Source of the DNA: Drosophila miranda
Taxonomy: Eukaryota; Arthropoda; Insecta; Diptera; Drosophilidae
Direction of reading: 5' to 3'
NCBI RefSeq assembly: GCF_003369915.1
Contig: NC_046674.1
Location: 14,880,001-14,944,000, forward strand
DNA: 64,000 bases
Numbering within the stretch: the stretch's first letter is position 1; each line of letters starts with the position of its first letter. Shown here piece after piece: positions 13,501 to 23,990 of the stretch. The position numbers and the translations under genes are program-made. The notes below the pieces were generated by a model. That model did not search any database. It saw nothing but the letters and a program-made list of their open reading frames with translations, and had not been told where the DNA came from.

Positions 13501-13543
13501 GCTTTTATTTTGTAGGGCATTTGTTCGTCACCTCGATTGTGGA

Positions 13544-14782
13544 ATGCCCCAGAGATCAGATGATCGCAGAGCGATAACCCATACGAACGTTAAGCTAATC
13601 GGAACAAGCGCTAAGTCGATCCGTGAGACGGCCACAGCCGCAGCCGCAGACCGCTACAGTCGCTACCAGGCCCAGTTCCGAGCGATCTGCCAGCGGGTGA
13701 GCATCTTCGAAAGCGATTGCGAGATGCATGCGACAGAGACTGTGCCCAGCATTGGCCTGGCCCCCACATCGTACGTGCCCTGCGTGCACTATGCCACCCA
13801 CCAGAACGGGAACGATCACCGGGAGCTGCGCGTGGCGGACCTGGTGGCGGATCGGACGGCGAGGCGGCAGTTCTTCTACGGCATCGAGATGGTGGCCTCG
13901 CAGGAGGGCAAGCCCACCTGCCTGGACTTCAACGAGTTCCTGCCCGTGCTGCCCACCTTCCTGAGCATTGTCTGGCTGGGGGCGACCTACTGCAGCGTGG
14001 ATCCCATCGAGCTGGTGACGAGCCTGCAGCTGGCCCGCAGCCTGGAGGCCCGCATCCCGGTCATGCCGCACTTATCCTTGTACTGCTTGACCGAGGAGCG
14101 GCTGGACAAGTTCCTCGCCCTCAACTTCACCAATGTCCTGCCAATACGCGGCGATGCCGTCAAGGAGGGCCAGACCTTTCGGTACACCCAGCAGGTGGTG
14201 GAGCACATTCGGCGGCAGCGAGGCGGTAAGTCCCCATCCCTGTGACCAGTCTAAGAACCTCATAACTCTCCTCTCACCCTCACAGACAGAATCTCCATTT
14301 GCGTGGCAGGCTACCCCGAGGGATACACCAACCTGGCCGAACGCCAGGACCCCGCCGAGGCCATGAGATACCTCAAGGCGAAGGTCGCCGCCGGAGCCGA
14401 CTGCATCATCACTCAGATGTGCTACCGCTCCGACACGATTATCCAGTTCATCAAGGACGTCCGCAGCGCCGGCATTACGGTGCCGATTGTAGTGGGCCAA
14501 TTGGTGGCCGACAGCTTCCGCACCTACTGCCTGTCGGAGAACATAGCCGGAGTGCACCTGCCGCCCGGTCTGCGGTCGGAGCTGCTCGCGATCGAATCGG
14601 ACGCCGAGCGCGTCTCCCAGTTCTTTATTCAGCTGAGCATCCGGATCATTCGCGATATCCTGGCCGCCGACGTGGGTGTCTACGGCGTTCAGTTCTACAC
14701 CTTCAACCAATTTGCCCCCGTCCAGGCGGTGCTCAAAGAGCTCCGCGCCCTGGACATCCTGAAAGATGAGGGCGGACAGTAA
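13544..14782 (+). CDS. Mthfr: methylenetetrahydrofolate reductase, catalytic domain only
   Basis: Reduces 5,10-methylene-THF to 5-methyl-THF using FAD, as known for the MTHFR/MetF family; probably cytosolic. Exon 1 is 13544-14225 and exon 2 is 14286-14782, joined across a 60-bp GTAAG...CACAG intron through a split GAC codon. The product is 392 aa. Family signatures are in order: Glu115 in YGIEM (active-site Glu position), HLSLYC (176-181), the IRGD motif with Asp204 (flavin-site Asp), ICVAGYPEG (232-240), AGADCIITQ with Gln271, and QFYTFN (363-368) near the C-terminus. Third positions are strongly GC-rich. The frame is open upstream to 13442, but the first ATG is at 13544, followed by an inframe one at residue 61. 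The protein stops where the catalytic barrel ends, so the C-terminal SAM-binding regulatory domain of most animal enzymes is absent. The first ~100 residues do not resemble the family. Confidence 0.93.
14226..14285 (+). other. 60-bp intron of the reductase gene
   Basis: Donor G|GTAAGT and acceptor CCTCACAG. Removing it restores one frame that runs into the conserved AGYPEG segment. Its length is typical of fly introns. Confidence 0.9.
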
Positions 14783-14789
14783 GTTGAAA

Positions 14790-14811
14790 AATAAAACTGT
14801 AATACAATAAA
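14790..14811 (+). terminator. tandem polyadenylation signals
   Basis: Two AATAAA hexamers (14790-14795 and 14806-14811) lie 8-30 bp after the reductase stop codon, predicting a very short 3' UTR. Confidence 0.7.
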
Positions 14812-16383
14812 AAAGGTAAGGCATTCAATGGAACAAATGGCAGAAATGGAAGTGGCAAAGGTTTGCGATTTGGAACCCGAGCTTTAGATGACAGATCAGA
14901 TTCTCAGCCCTGACAGTGCCAACATTCGATTTCGGGCCTTAAGTCTAATGCACATCCATTAGGGGTTAAGCTGGAAGCAGGCTGGAAACCCCCTAGAGAG
15001 AGAGAGAGAGAGGAGGGAGAGGAGGGAGAGTGCAACCCCTTCTTTGACCAAACGCAAATGATGCGTCTGACACAGCTAATGGCTAGGGTCCAGGGTCCAG
15101 AGTCCAGTCCTGTCCAGGAGTTGGGCATCAGCATGGATTGTGGCTGCAGCTGGCCGCAAAACGTGTGGAAGGGGCGGGGAGGGGAGGAGAGGATGTCGAA
15201 ATGAAACCCCTTTCTGCATGTGCGAATCCCCGTACACGTTTCTCTGTACATCTGTATCCCTGAACGTGCAACTTCTGTGCGTCATAAATGTCAGTCAATG
15301 TCAGAAGGGCCTCAACGATTCGAAATGCGTAGATACTCGAGCTCGTATTTTTGATGGTTTTCATCCGGAATAATAGAACTGTTGCGTCATGGCGCACCTT
15401 CTACTGGGACTTGCCTGCCGAGGAGGGTTGATGTGATTGTGGATGTTGATGTTGATGTTGATGTTGATGCCACTGCCACTGCCACAGCCACAGTCAGAGA
15501 AGGCTCTACAAAGACGCTTTGAAAGGTCTTTTGACAAACACAGCGTTTGACATTTGTAACTTGCGGTTGATCGGCCACGGAGAAGGGATAAGTGCCAGCC
15601 AGCCAGCCCACAGTACTCCAAACTCCCAACTCCAAACTCCCAACTCCAAACTCCCGACGCCCAACTCCCGAATACCGACTCCAAGGGGTTGACGCCGATG
15701 CCCCAGCCGATGACGCAGACCCAGTAAGGCTAAAAGGTTTTTTTTGCCATGACTTCAAATCCAGGCCCCGTTGCCGTTGCCGCTCCTCCACCTCCTCCTC
15801 CTCCCCTTTACGCCTGTTTTCGCAGCTGTCGCTGAAGTCTGAAAAATGATGTGCGAATGCGAATTTCCCTTCGGTGTTTGTTTGTCTGTCTGTCTGTTTG
15901 TTTGTTTGTCTTTCCTTCTGTACTTTCGGCTCTCTCTGCAAATTTTTATCGGCAATTAGGCCAAACAAATGGAGCCGGAGGAGTGCAGAGGGGGGGGAAC
16001 GATGAGCATATTGCGCATACGCCGTGGCTGCCGGAAGGGATACGTTTTGAGCTTTAAGTTTGACCAACATTTCCCCGGCTCGACCATTCGGTATCCCCGA
16101 TTACGACTTATTATTCTGTCACATTCTTCGAATGAGGCCAATTACGTTGATTCGGCATTCGCAAATTTCCCAGAATGCGAAACGGACGTCATTCGATACG
16201 TCTGACACGAACAGAAACCATTCACCATGGATATAAGTAAATCATGAAATAAAATATGCAAAAACAACTGATCTTAAAAGGCGTTACAAAATATTTAGTT
16301 CATAAGGTTCAAGGTATGCAAATGTTGTCCCAGTGGAATCCCGCTATAAATCATGGGAATAGCCTTTAATATTTGAATATTTT
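14812..16383. other. non-coding between reductase gene and transposon
   Basis: Contains a GA run near 15000, a GTTGAT hexamer run (15442-15469), AACTCCC/AAACTCC repeats (15617-15670), CCTCCTCC near 15790 and a GTCT/GTTT run near 15880-15910. I see no gene. Confidence 0.5.
15442..15469. repeat. (ATGTTG)n hexanucleotide repeat
   Basis: Four to five tandem ATGTTG units. Confidence 0.85.
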
Positions 16384-16968
16384 CCAGGGGACCAGGACCA
16401 GGAATCTTCACCGGGGGACCTACGCCCATTGCTGTCCATCAAGAAAGTTGAAAAGCGCCTTCAATTCGCCACAGAGCATATTCACAAAGGTCCTAATGCT
16501 TGGAGCGACAAAACCCCAGTTGAATGTCTTTGGAAGTGATGGTAAACGACGTCCGCCCGACGAAAAATTGAATCCAAAATACACAAAGAAGACCGTTAAA
16601 CATGGTGGCGCTTCGATCATGGTCTGGGGCGGTCCCCTGGTGAAGATTCAAGGCATTATGAACGGTGAAATGTACAGAGACATTCTTAGTAATAATTTAC
16701 CTGGAGAATATGCCGATAATTTGCCACTTGCCTGGATATTTCAACAGGACAACGACCCGAAACATTGCTGAAAGATAGTCAAGTCGTGGCCACCGCAGAG
16801 TCCCTACCTAGACCCCATAGAGAACCAAAAAATAAAAACGATTTGTGGCGAATTTTACAAGAAGAATGGAAGAAAGTCACCTCTCAACAGTGCGCACGTC
16901 TTGTAGATTCAATGCCAAAGCGTTGCTTCAATGTTTTTAAGCAGAAAGGTCGTCCCACTCAATATTAA
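16384..16968 (+). pseudogene. Tc1-like transposase, frameshifted
   Basis: Recognisable transposase blocks, in order: RLQFATEHIHKGPNAWSDK (one frame, first catalytic Asp region), FGSDGKRRPP, NPKYTKKTVKHGGASIMVWG, GIMNGEMYRDIL, WIFQQDNDPKH (second Asp), SPYLDPIEN (catalytic Glu) and the C-terminal LVDSMPKRCFNVFKQKGRP followed by a stop at 16966-16968. The blocks lie in more than one frame: at least one frameshift falls near 16530 and others follow the QQDNDPKH block, with in-frame stops. The N-terminal DNA-binding domain is missing. The gene cannot make an active transposase. Confidence 0.85.
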
Positions 16969-17190
16969 AGTAAATTTTCTTAAAAATACAAGGAATACAG
17001 GGAAAATGTTAACTTTTTTAAACATTTTCTTCCAGGTGGCTTCAGACTTTTTAAGTTTTTCGTTGAATATATATTTTTATAACATGGCTATTGTGGTATT
17101 ATAACACTGACATATGAAACTAATGGACACACAAAATTGGAGCTGATTTTCGTTTAAATTCTTGTGGCCTAAGTCTATGAACACCCCTGT
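16384..17190 (+). mobile_element. Tc1-like transposon remnant, 5' truncated
   Basis: Carries the downstream two thirds of a Tc1-family (DD34E) transposase gene in plus orientation, and a right terminal inverted repeat ending AACACCCCTGT at 17190, next to a TA target. I found no matching left repeat, so the 5' end is lost or decayed. Tc1 elements move by cut-and-paste at TA sites. The AT-rich 200 bp after the coding remnant is the element's 3' non-coding part. Confidence 0.8.
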
Positions 17191-19390
17191 ACTTCGAGTT
17201 GCATAGCAGATTTCCAAGCAAATTGCAATAAAAGATTCTCCAAAGTAAATATTTCAGTTAAGAAATACATATTTTCAGTAAATTTTCAAATCAGTTGTGA
17301 GGTTAGGTCAACCAAATGTCAAAGTCAAGGGACTTTTGCAGCAAAATGCTGGATTGTATTACCATATCGTATGATTCATAGCCAAAGGGATTGCTTGCTT
17401 CTGAAAATATTCCAATTTAGACTTAGAAATTGTGGTATTGTGACATTATTTAGAGCTCAATACAAGTTTAACCAAATCGGAGTATTCTATCGTCATGTGA
17501 CTGTGAGATTTGCAACTTGTAATCTCATAATAAGCTAGGTGGCCACCCCGGCTCACTCGCATCGATATGAATAACTCGGGACCTTTTTTATGTGTTGGAG
17601 AGATACATATATGTATGTACATATGTATGTACACTAATAATTGTATGTACTCATAGTAGATATAGCAGATATTCATCAGAAGAAATCGTCTCTACTGCAG
17701 CCGACGCTGGCAGCCCTGTCCACTGCCTCTGCCTCTGCCGCTGCCTCTGCCGCTGCCTCTGCCGCTGCCTCTCTTCGATTTGTTATGCGTCGTTTAATTT
17801 TATTTCAAAACAAATAAGCGTAAAATGAGGAAATCCACGATAAACAAAACCAAAAAGCAATCCAACAGCAAACGGGCCTATGAGTCTGTGTGTGCGAGCG
17901 TGTGAGTTCGAGTGCGAGTGCCAGTGTCTGTGTGCATCTGTAGAAAAGCAAAACAGTGATCCTCTGCCACTGTCGCTGCCTCTGCCTCTGCCTCAGCCGC
18001 GGCCACAGCCAACAACAAAGAAACATAAAAAAATTGCACTGCCTGTGGTTTGTGGATGGTGTGGGGGGGGGGCGTCGGTGGAGGCAGGCGATCGACGAAC
18101 AAAGAAGGAGGCAGCTCGCCGAAGAAAAGGCAAAGAGCGAAAGAAAGACCTAAAATCGGGGAAGGAGGAAAACCAAAAGCAAAACCAAAAGAAACAGCAA
18201 AAAAAAAGCAAAGCCAAGTCACGTTCACGTTTCGCTGTCGCCGTCGCCGTCACCGTCGCCGTAGCCGTCGCCACAACAAGCGATCTCTGTCCAGCGAGAA
18301 GGAGGGCAAATCAGCTGGCAGAGCTCCAAGCAGAACCAGCTGAACGATCATCTTTCTCTCTTTCCCACCATACTCACTATTGCCCACCGTTAGAGTAAAT
18401 GATCCGTAGTGTTTTGGGTGCTCAATGAGAGTTTTGGGGAGAGCAGCTCGAGCGTTTTTCCATGCATGTACAAAGGGTTGTTGTTGACGTTTCTCTTAAA
18501 ATGAAATGCGCTCAAGAGAAGTCAATCCGCTATCTCACAGATTGGCAGAGCTAAGAGATCTTCAGTGCCTGCTCTTGAGTGATCCGTTAACCGGCAGATT
18601 CCACTCAAGAGTGTATGTGAGCACTCACTCAAAGATAGAGCTAGAAAACAGATGTTGATCGTGCCATGGTGACAGAGAGGGACAGATATTCAGAGAGTTT
18701 CTCATCTACAGGCACACTCGCAAACACTCACACGCACATATTGACGTATCTGCAAGAGTATCTTTGCATCTATGTAAAGAGTGTAAAAAAAAGTCGAAAT
18801 TGTTTACGACAAACAATAAATAGGTATATTTTGCAGCGCTGCTGCTGTTGCTTCTGCTGACTGCGGCAGATACTAGTGGACGCGTAGAAGGGGGCCATTG
18901 GCAAGGGGTAGGTTCGTTGGCAGCATGTGGCACGCTGCTGCTGCTGTCGTATCTGCATCTGCACATTGATTTTTACAGTTTTGCTTTCCTATGCGAAATA
19001 GTGTGTGTGTCGGCGCAACGACCGATACTCTCTCTATATTTTTCATCCCACACCCCACTCTATATAGTACACCTCCCCTCGCACAATCAGCGATAGAGAT
19101 AGAAAGAGTCGGTCTTGTGCGACCTGCCCCACAGCAATTTGCATGCCCCGTGTGCGCCTTCGTGTGCGTATTAAATTAACCCACACATAAATATAAACAC
19201 ACACACACAGATACGATGGGGATTGAGATACGGACACGAGCAGCGCGCATGCAAAAGGCAAAATTGGCCAAAGCTCATGTGAAATTTACGGCAAATTGTA
19301 ACAATTTTTTTAATTAAATAGCAACAAGACCGAAAATAACGAAAGTGCCACACATTCACACACACAAGCACACACTGGCGCAGGCATAAC
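17191..19390. other. non-coding between transposon and palindrome A
   Basis: An AT-rich stretch to about 17690, then a GCTGCCTCTGCC repeat (17715-17770), a poly-G tract near 18065, CCGTCGCCGTCACC-type units near 18240-18270, the CTCAAGAG cluster at 18511-18612, and an AC run near 19195-19208. No gene recognised. Confidence 0.5.
18511..18612. promoter_or_regulatory. CTCAAGAG motif cluster
   Basis: CTCAAGAG or its complement occurs at 18511-18518, 18572-18579 and 18604-18611, the last within the palindrome ACTCAAGAGT. The clustering suggests a bound element such as an enhancer or insulator, but no factor is identified. Confidence 0.25.
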
Positions 19391-20450
19391 GGGAGTAGAG
19401 CCTGAGTGGGGTCTCCACATACATACATACATACATACATACATACATACACATGTACGCCCTAATGCCCTGGAAGGGATTGTAGATCACCTAATCCACC
19501 TCCAGAGAGCAGCCTGGAGCAGATGCCAATTATCGCGAACGCGTACACGACCATCCAGACCGGACAGGACATATTTTGATAAGTATGAGGCTATACACAA
19601 TTCATATATTGCATACTTTTACAATTTTGAATACCTAAGCGAGCAGATATTCGTGGAAGCGCTACTGTTGGGCTTCCAGAACACTGAAGACGGTGAATTT
19701 TGGTCTGAAGCAAGTGGAAAAAGGTGACGAATGGCAGAAAATCAGTTCCAGCGCGAACCGGCAACTTTGAAGAGTCGTAGCAAGATCATTGCGTGAACAA
19801 CTGAAATAGAAAAAGAAAAAAAAACATCAAAACAAGGAATCAATATTGACCGCCTGGTATTGCCTACTCGGTATAAATACAGTCCCGAATGCCCAGATTG
19901 GAAATGGATTGCTCAGAATTAGTCCACATTTGAACAAAAGTGCACTATCCTGTGGGGTAAATGTGTTAAATATATGCACTGAAAAGAAGAAAGGAGAAAC
20001 ACCCGCCTTGAAATGTCCAATAAGTATAAATATTCCAGACAGCGTGTATAGTGCCGCAAAGAGAACGCCAATATAGAGAACAACATGGTAGAATATCGTG
20101 TTCCCTTCTTTCTCCTCTGAAAAAATATAATAGAATATATGTATATGGTTTTCTCGTACTCTTGTACACTCAATGACCCAGTAATAATTAAATAATCACT
20201 TACCATGCAATTCGACTATAGAGACAATGCACGACAAGAAAAAAATAATACCCCAGATTATGTTCCATACTGCAAAAAACTCTATGCACGATTCATTGGA
20301 GCACTTTTCACAAGATTCACACATTCTGAACAGAAAATTTGTAACTGTTAAAATTGGGTGACTGAAAATTATGACTGAGATCTGTTTGAATATGAATTCC
20401 GTCGTCTATTCAAATTTCTCAACGCTCTCTACGATTAAAAACTTGGCATT
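19391..20450. repeat. palindrome A, left arm (1060 bp)
   Basis: Reverse complement of 21156-22215 with equal length: every mirrored pair of positions sums to 41606, so no indel was seen. By eye about three mismatches (an A/T change beside the ATAC run, and two in the region 3' of the gene), hence about 99.7% identity. Includes a mirrored (ATAC)n run of equal length and one complete gene. Confidence 0.93.
19742..20324 (-). CDS. palindrome A gene, left copy: 142-aa membrane protein
   Basis: Mirror image of the right-arm gene, with identical coding sequence as far as I could compare. Exons on the minus strand are 20324-20204, 20116-19868 and 19800-19742, joined by short introns. The product has a Cys-rich N-terminus (MCESCEKCSNESC), a hydrophobic segment at about 17-37, a second at about 49-76, then two more hydrophobic stretches (about 99-108 and 112-134) and a basic tail. 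I do not recognise the family. The layout resembles small insect four-span membrane proteins such as DUF4728, but this is not a homology claim. It is transcribed away from the spacer, head-to-head with the other copy. Confidence 0.72.
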
Positions 20451-21155
20451 CATACTTATAGTAAAAAAGGCTAGGAATATGTGCTTTAGGTGTTCTACTA
20501 CCAGTGTATACCAATCTTGTAAAGCAGTTTCAGTCACCATCTGTAGGAAAAGACATATGTATGCATTCCGCTGCTGTTTCATTCCGCTGAAAAGATTAAA
20601 AAAACCTAAGCAAACTCGTAGTTTTCTCGTACTTAAAGTACACCAATTATTCCACAAGTAACGGAGCGAGCAAGAGAACAAAAAGTGGTCATTGTTGTTG
20701 AATTTGTCACAATTTGTTGTACAACAACATTACAACAATGCCACAATTTATTTTCAACAATCCTCAAATTGCTGTTGAACCCTCTAATGGTAGAAAACGA
20801 AGAAATTTCAGACCTCGGCTACCAGGCGAACAGAAATCTGCATAAAGCAACTGCAGCGAGTGCAAGGCTTTTTTTTGTTGCATAATTTTGGGGTTGAAAA
20901 GCGACGAAATCTGTTTGCCTGGTATCCCTGGGATCTGAAGTTTGTTTTCCGCCATTTAATCGGCCGCAAGTTGAGGTTTGTTGTTATTTTTGTCCAATAA
21001 TTCAAAAACTTCAACTATTAATTACAAAAATTACATATGTGTTTTCCTGCAGATGGTGACTGAAACTGTTTTATCTAGAGTCTAGAGAACATCTTCCTAG
21101 CCTTTGTTTTGTCTCTGGTTATCTTTTGTTTCTGAAATGTGAAACTCTGGCAAAT
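20451..21155. other. palindrome A spacer (705 bp)
   Basis: Unique sequence between the arms and the likely shared promoter region of the two divergent gene copies (start codons 958 bp apart). It holds a short perfect palindrome, TTGTTGTACAACAA (20714-20727), and a diverged inverted repeat, 20783-20840 against 20906-20960 (shared cores TAATGG, GAAAAC, TTCAGA, TACCAGGC, AACAGA). No coding sequence seen. Confidence 0.75.
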
Positions 21156-21281
21156 AATGCCAAGTTTTTAATCGTAGAGAGCGTTGAGAAATTTGAATAG
21201 ACGACGGAATTCATATTCAAACAGATCTCAGTCATAATTTTCAGTCACCCAATTTTAACAGTTACAAATTTTCTGTTCAGA

Positions 21282-21864
21282 ATGTGTGAATCTTGTGAAA
21301 AGTGCTCCAATGAATCGTGCATAGAGTTTTTTGCAGTATGGAACATAATCTGGGGTATTATTTTTTTCTTGTCGTGCATTGTCTCTATAGTCGAATTGCA
21401 TGGTAAGTGATTATTTAATTATTACTGGGTCATTGAGTGTACAAGAGTACGAGAAAACCATATACATATATTCTATTATATTTTTTCAGAGGAGAAAGAA
21501 GGGAACACGATATTCTACCATGTTGTTCTCTATATTGGCGTTCTCTTTGCGGCACTATACACGCTGTCTGGAATATTTATACTTATTGGACATTTCAAGG
21601 CGGGTGTTTCTCCTTTCTTCTTTTCAGTGCATATATTTAACACATTTACCCCACAGGATAGTGCACTTTTGTTCAAATGTGGACTAATTCTGAGCAATCC
21701 ATTTCCAATCTGGGCATTCGGGACTGTATTTATACCGAGTAGGCAATACCAGGCGGTCAATATTGATTCCTTGTTTTGATGTTTTTTTTTCTTTTTCTAT
21801 TTCAGTTGTTCACGCAATGATCTTGCTACGACTCTTCAAAGTTGCCGGTTCGCGCTGGAAATGA
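21282..21864 (+). CDS. palindrome A gene, right copy: 142-aa membrane protein
   Basis: Exons 21282-21402, 21490-21738 and 21806-21864 (121+249+59 nt) make 142 codons plus TGA. Donors are G|GTAAGT and A|GTAGGC; acceptors are TTTTTTCAG and CTATTTCAG, and both junctions keep frame. The N-terminus holds five Cys in the first 13 residues, then WNIIWGIIFFLSCIVSIV (membrane span), a second long span (FYHVVLYIGVLFAALYTL onward), a PFFF turn, and a hydrophobic C-terminal third ending RLFKVAGSRWK. If exon 2 were read through, the frame would stop soon after, giving a shorter isoform. The ATG is preceded by TTCTGTTCAGA, so a 5' UTR intron is possible. AT-rich third positions differ from the reductase gene. 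Function unknown; an integral membrane protein is the firm inference. Confidence 0.75.
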
Positions 21865-22028
21865 TTTTCTGCCATTCGTCAACTTTTTCCACTTGCTTCA
21901 GACCAAAATTCACCGTCTTCAGTGTTCTGGAAGCCCAACAGTAGCGCTTCCACGAATATCTGCTCGCTTAAGTATTCAAAATTGTAAAAGTATGCAATAT
22001 ATGAATTGTGTAGAGCCTCATACTTATC

Positions 22029-22144
22029 AAAATATGTCCTGTCCGGTCTGGATGGTCGTGTACGCGTTCGCGATAATTGGCATCTGCTCCAGGCTGCTCT
22101 CTGGAGGTGGATTAGGTGATCTACAATCCCTTCCAGGGCATTAG
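22029..22144 (+). other. small open frame downstream in the right arm (mirrored in left)
   Basis: ATG-started frame of 37 codons with a hydrophobic core (VWMVVYAFAIIGIC), 165 bp after the membrane-protein gene, and mirrored at 19462-19577. The frame is open back to 21842. It could be another exon or a decayed neighbour; there is little else to support it. Confidence 0.2.
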
Positions 22145-22215
22145 GGCGTACATGTGAATGTATGTATGTATGTATGTATGTATGTATGTGGAGACCCCAC
22201 TCAGGCTCTACTCCC

Positions 22216-22569
22216 AGCTCTACTCTTTGTTATGGCAAAGGGACCAATTCTTGGCTAAAAAGGCACAATTCTAGCTACCGCCAAGAGTTTTCGTACGATA
22301 CAAAAGATACACAAGCTGGAGCCTGAAGGTGCACTCGTTTCTCCACACGACAACAGCCGACACTTGTCCGGAATCTTATTTTGGCGTTGAGGAAGGGGGG
22401 CCGGCTTTAGTATTTACATTTTATGGAACGCTAACATACACACGCACACAGCCCTATGTGCATAAGTGTGTAAATACCCACTCGTTGAGGGCTGGTGCAC
22501 ATGCTTCATATGGTGGCATAATTTATGGCCAGAGTCGAAAGTGATCGAAAATAAAATGATTATTTTCAG
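22216..22569. other. non-coding flank of palindrome A
   Basis: Unique DNA with no gene recognised. Confidence 0.5.
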
Positions 22570-22863
22570 AGGGAAGCAACAGAACTAATAAAATCGAAGC
22601 GCTACGCAAATTATAAACAAACGTCAAAATCGGCACCATGCCAATCCAAATCCAAATCCCAGTCCCACTCCCAGTCCCAGTGCCGATCTCCGAGCATTCG
22701 AGAGACCGACACAAGACCATCGACGACCTGCGTAGGCAGCGGGGATGAGACTTGCGGATGCTTCGACTGTCGCATACCCCAGGAACCTTCTCCCGAATGC
22801 AGATGTAGACTCAATTCAATCAACTATGGTTTTCGATGTATTCCAAACTTTGCTCGAGCCTAA
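22570..22863 (+). CDS. possible Ser/Cys-rich terminal exon
   Basis: After the acceptor TTATTTTCAG the frame stays open for 97 codons to TAA (22861-22863). It begins REATELIKSKRYANYKQ, then a Ser/Gln/Lys repeat (KSKSQSHSQSQ) encoded by an imperfect CCCAGT-type microsatellite, and ends Cys-rich (GDETCGCFDCRIPQEP, ECRC). No in-frame ATG exists, so an upstream exon would be needed. A basic, Ser-rich then Cys-rich layout is seen in sperm chromatin and sperm-tail proteins of flies, but part of the frame is simple repeat, so chance openness is quite possible. Confidence 0.22.
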   Translation, partial: REATELIKSKRYANYKQTSKSAPCQSKSKSQSHSQSQCRSPSIRETDTRPSTTCVGSGDETCGCFDCRIPQEPSPECRCRLNSINYGFRCIPNFARA

Positions 22864-23526
22864 TACACCCCTGTCTGTGCACGGGCTAGGCAGAGAGTAA
22901 AAATAAAATGTTTTACTGTGTCGGTTGAGGCCCCGGGCCTGATTGCAGCGATATCTTTTGATCTTATTCTGGCTGTGGCCCCCTCGCGCGTGCACTTACT
23001 CGTACGGTTGTGCTGCATCTCGCAGATACAGATAGAAGAGTATGGGTCTGGTCTGTCAACTGCACTGCACAGCGTCAGAGCCAATCGGCAGGCGGGAAGC
23101 GCATATCGGAAGCTGAAATATGGCTGCCACGAAATCTAGATGCAAAATAGTGAATTCAATTCTCTTGGCAAGGGGTCCACGATCCGTTCATTGGCTTTTC
23201 CCCTCATGGGGGCGATTTTCAAAGGGCTTAACGATCGGCCTTCACTTTGGATTGGACGAGGGATAGTTGCCAACGTCGACTTCCAGGTGGGGATGATGAT
23301 CATTCCGTGAGATGGGGAAAGGGAAGAGGGCATCAGTGATGCAACTCTAATGTGTGTTTTTCTGCACATCGATGTGTCTAATTGCTTGGACTTGACTCAA
23401 TGACTAAGACAGACAGAGATAGACAGAGAGAGAGAGACACTGGGAAGACCCCACGCGGAGTTAAAGCCAAGTTGATGGATCATTTCCCTGGAAGTTCAGG
23501 GCATTTCGGACCTGTCCCACTCTTAC

Positions 23527-23563
23527 TCCCAGTCCCAGTCCCAGTCCCAGTCCCAGTCCCAGT
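23527..23563. repeat. (CCCAGT)n hexanucleotide repeat
   Basis: About six CCCAGT units. Confidence 0.85.
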
Positions 23564-23990
23564 ACCGACCAGGCCATTAAAATTTCATGTGTACCGAGAA
23601 TAGAGCGCAAATAGGCTGTAATTATAGAACAAACACACACACACACACTCTCTCTTTCGCTCTCTCTCTCTCGCTCTGTCACGGCGGGAGTTGGAGACAG
23701 AGAGGTGGCATCGTCCGAAATGGTAATTGTGGATACACATGTATATGTGTATATACATCTGAGTGTCTGTGTGCACACACACATATGCGTTGTTTGTGTG
23801 TGTGTGAACGGGCTTATAAGAGTTGGCTGGTAGCGTGTAATGCCGCAATGAAAATCGCCCATTACAACAATTTCATTTCATTTTGCCGCCTTTGCGCTTA
23901 CGTAAGCCCCACAAAAACAACAGATGGCATGGCGGCAGCCCAGCACCAGCACTGCAGTCGGTCTGCCAAGAGCAGCCCCAAGGTGCACGC

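Larger units (their letters stand above)
21156..22215. repeat. palindrome A, right arm (1060 bp)
   Basis: Reverse complement of 19391-20450. The inner edge starts AATGCCAAGTTTTTAATCG and the outer edge ends CAGGCTCTACTCCC. Just outside, GTTATGGC on this side faces GCATAAC on the left after a ~16-bp offset, hinting that homology once extended further. Confidence 0.93.

Noticed and set aside
14072..14824. 250-codon minus-strand frame
   Set aside because: Antisense shadow of the MTHFR exons and intron.
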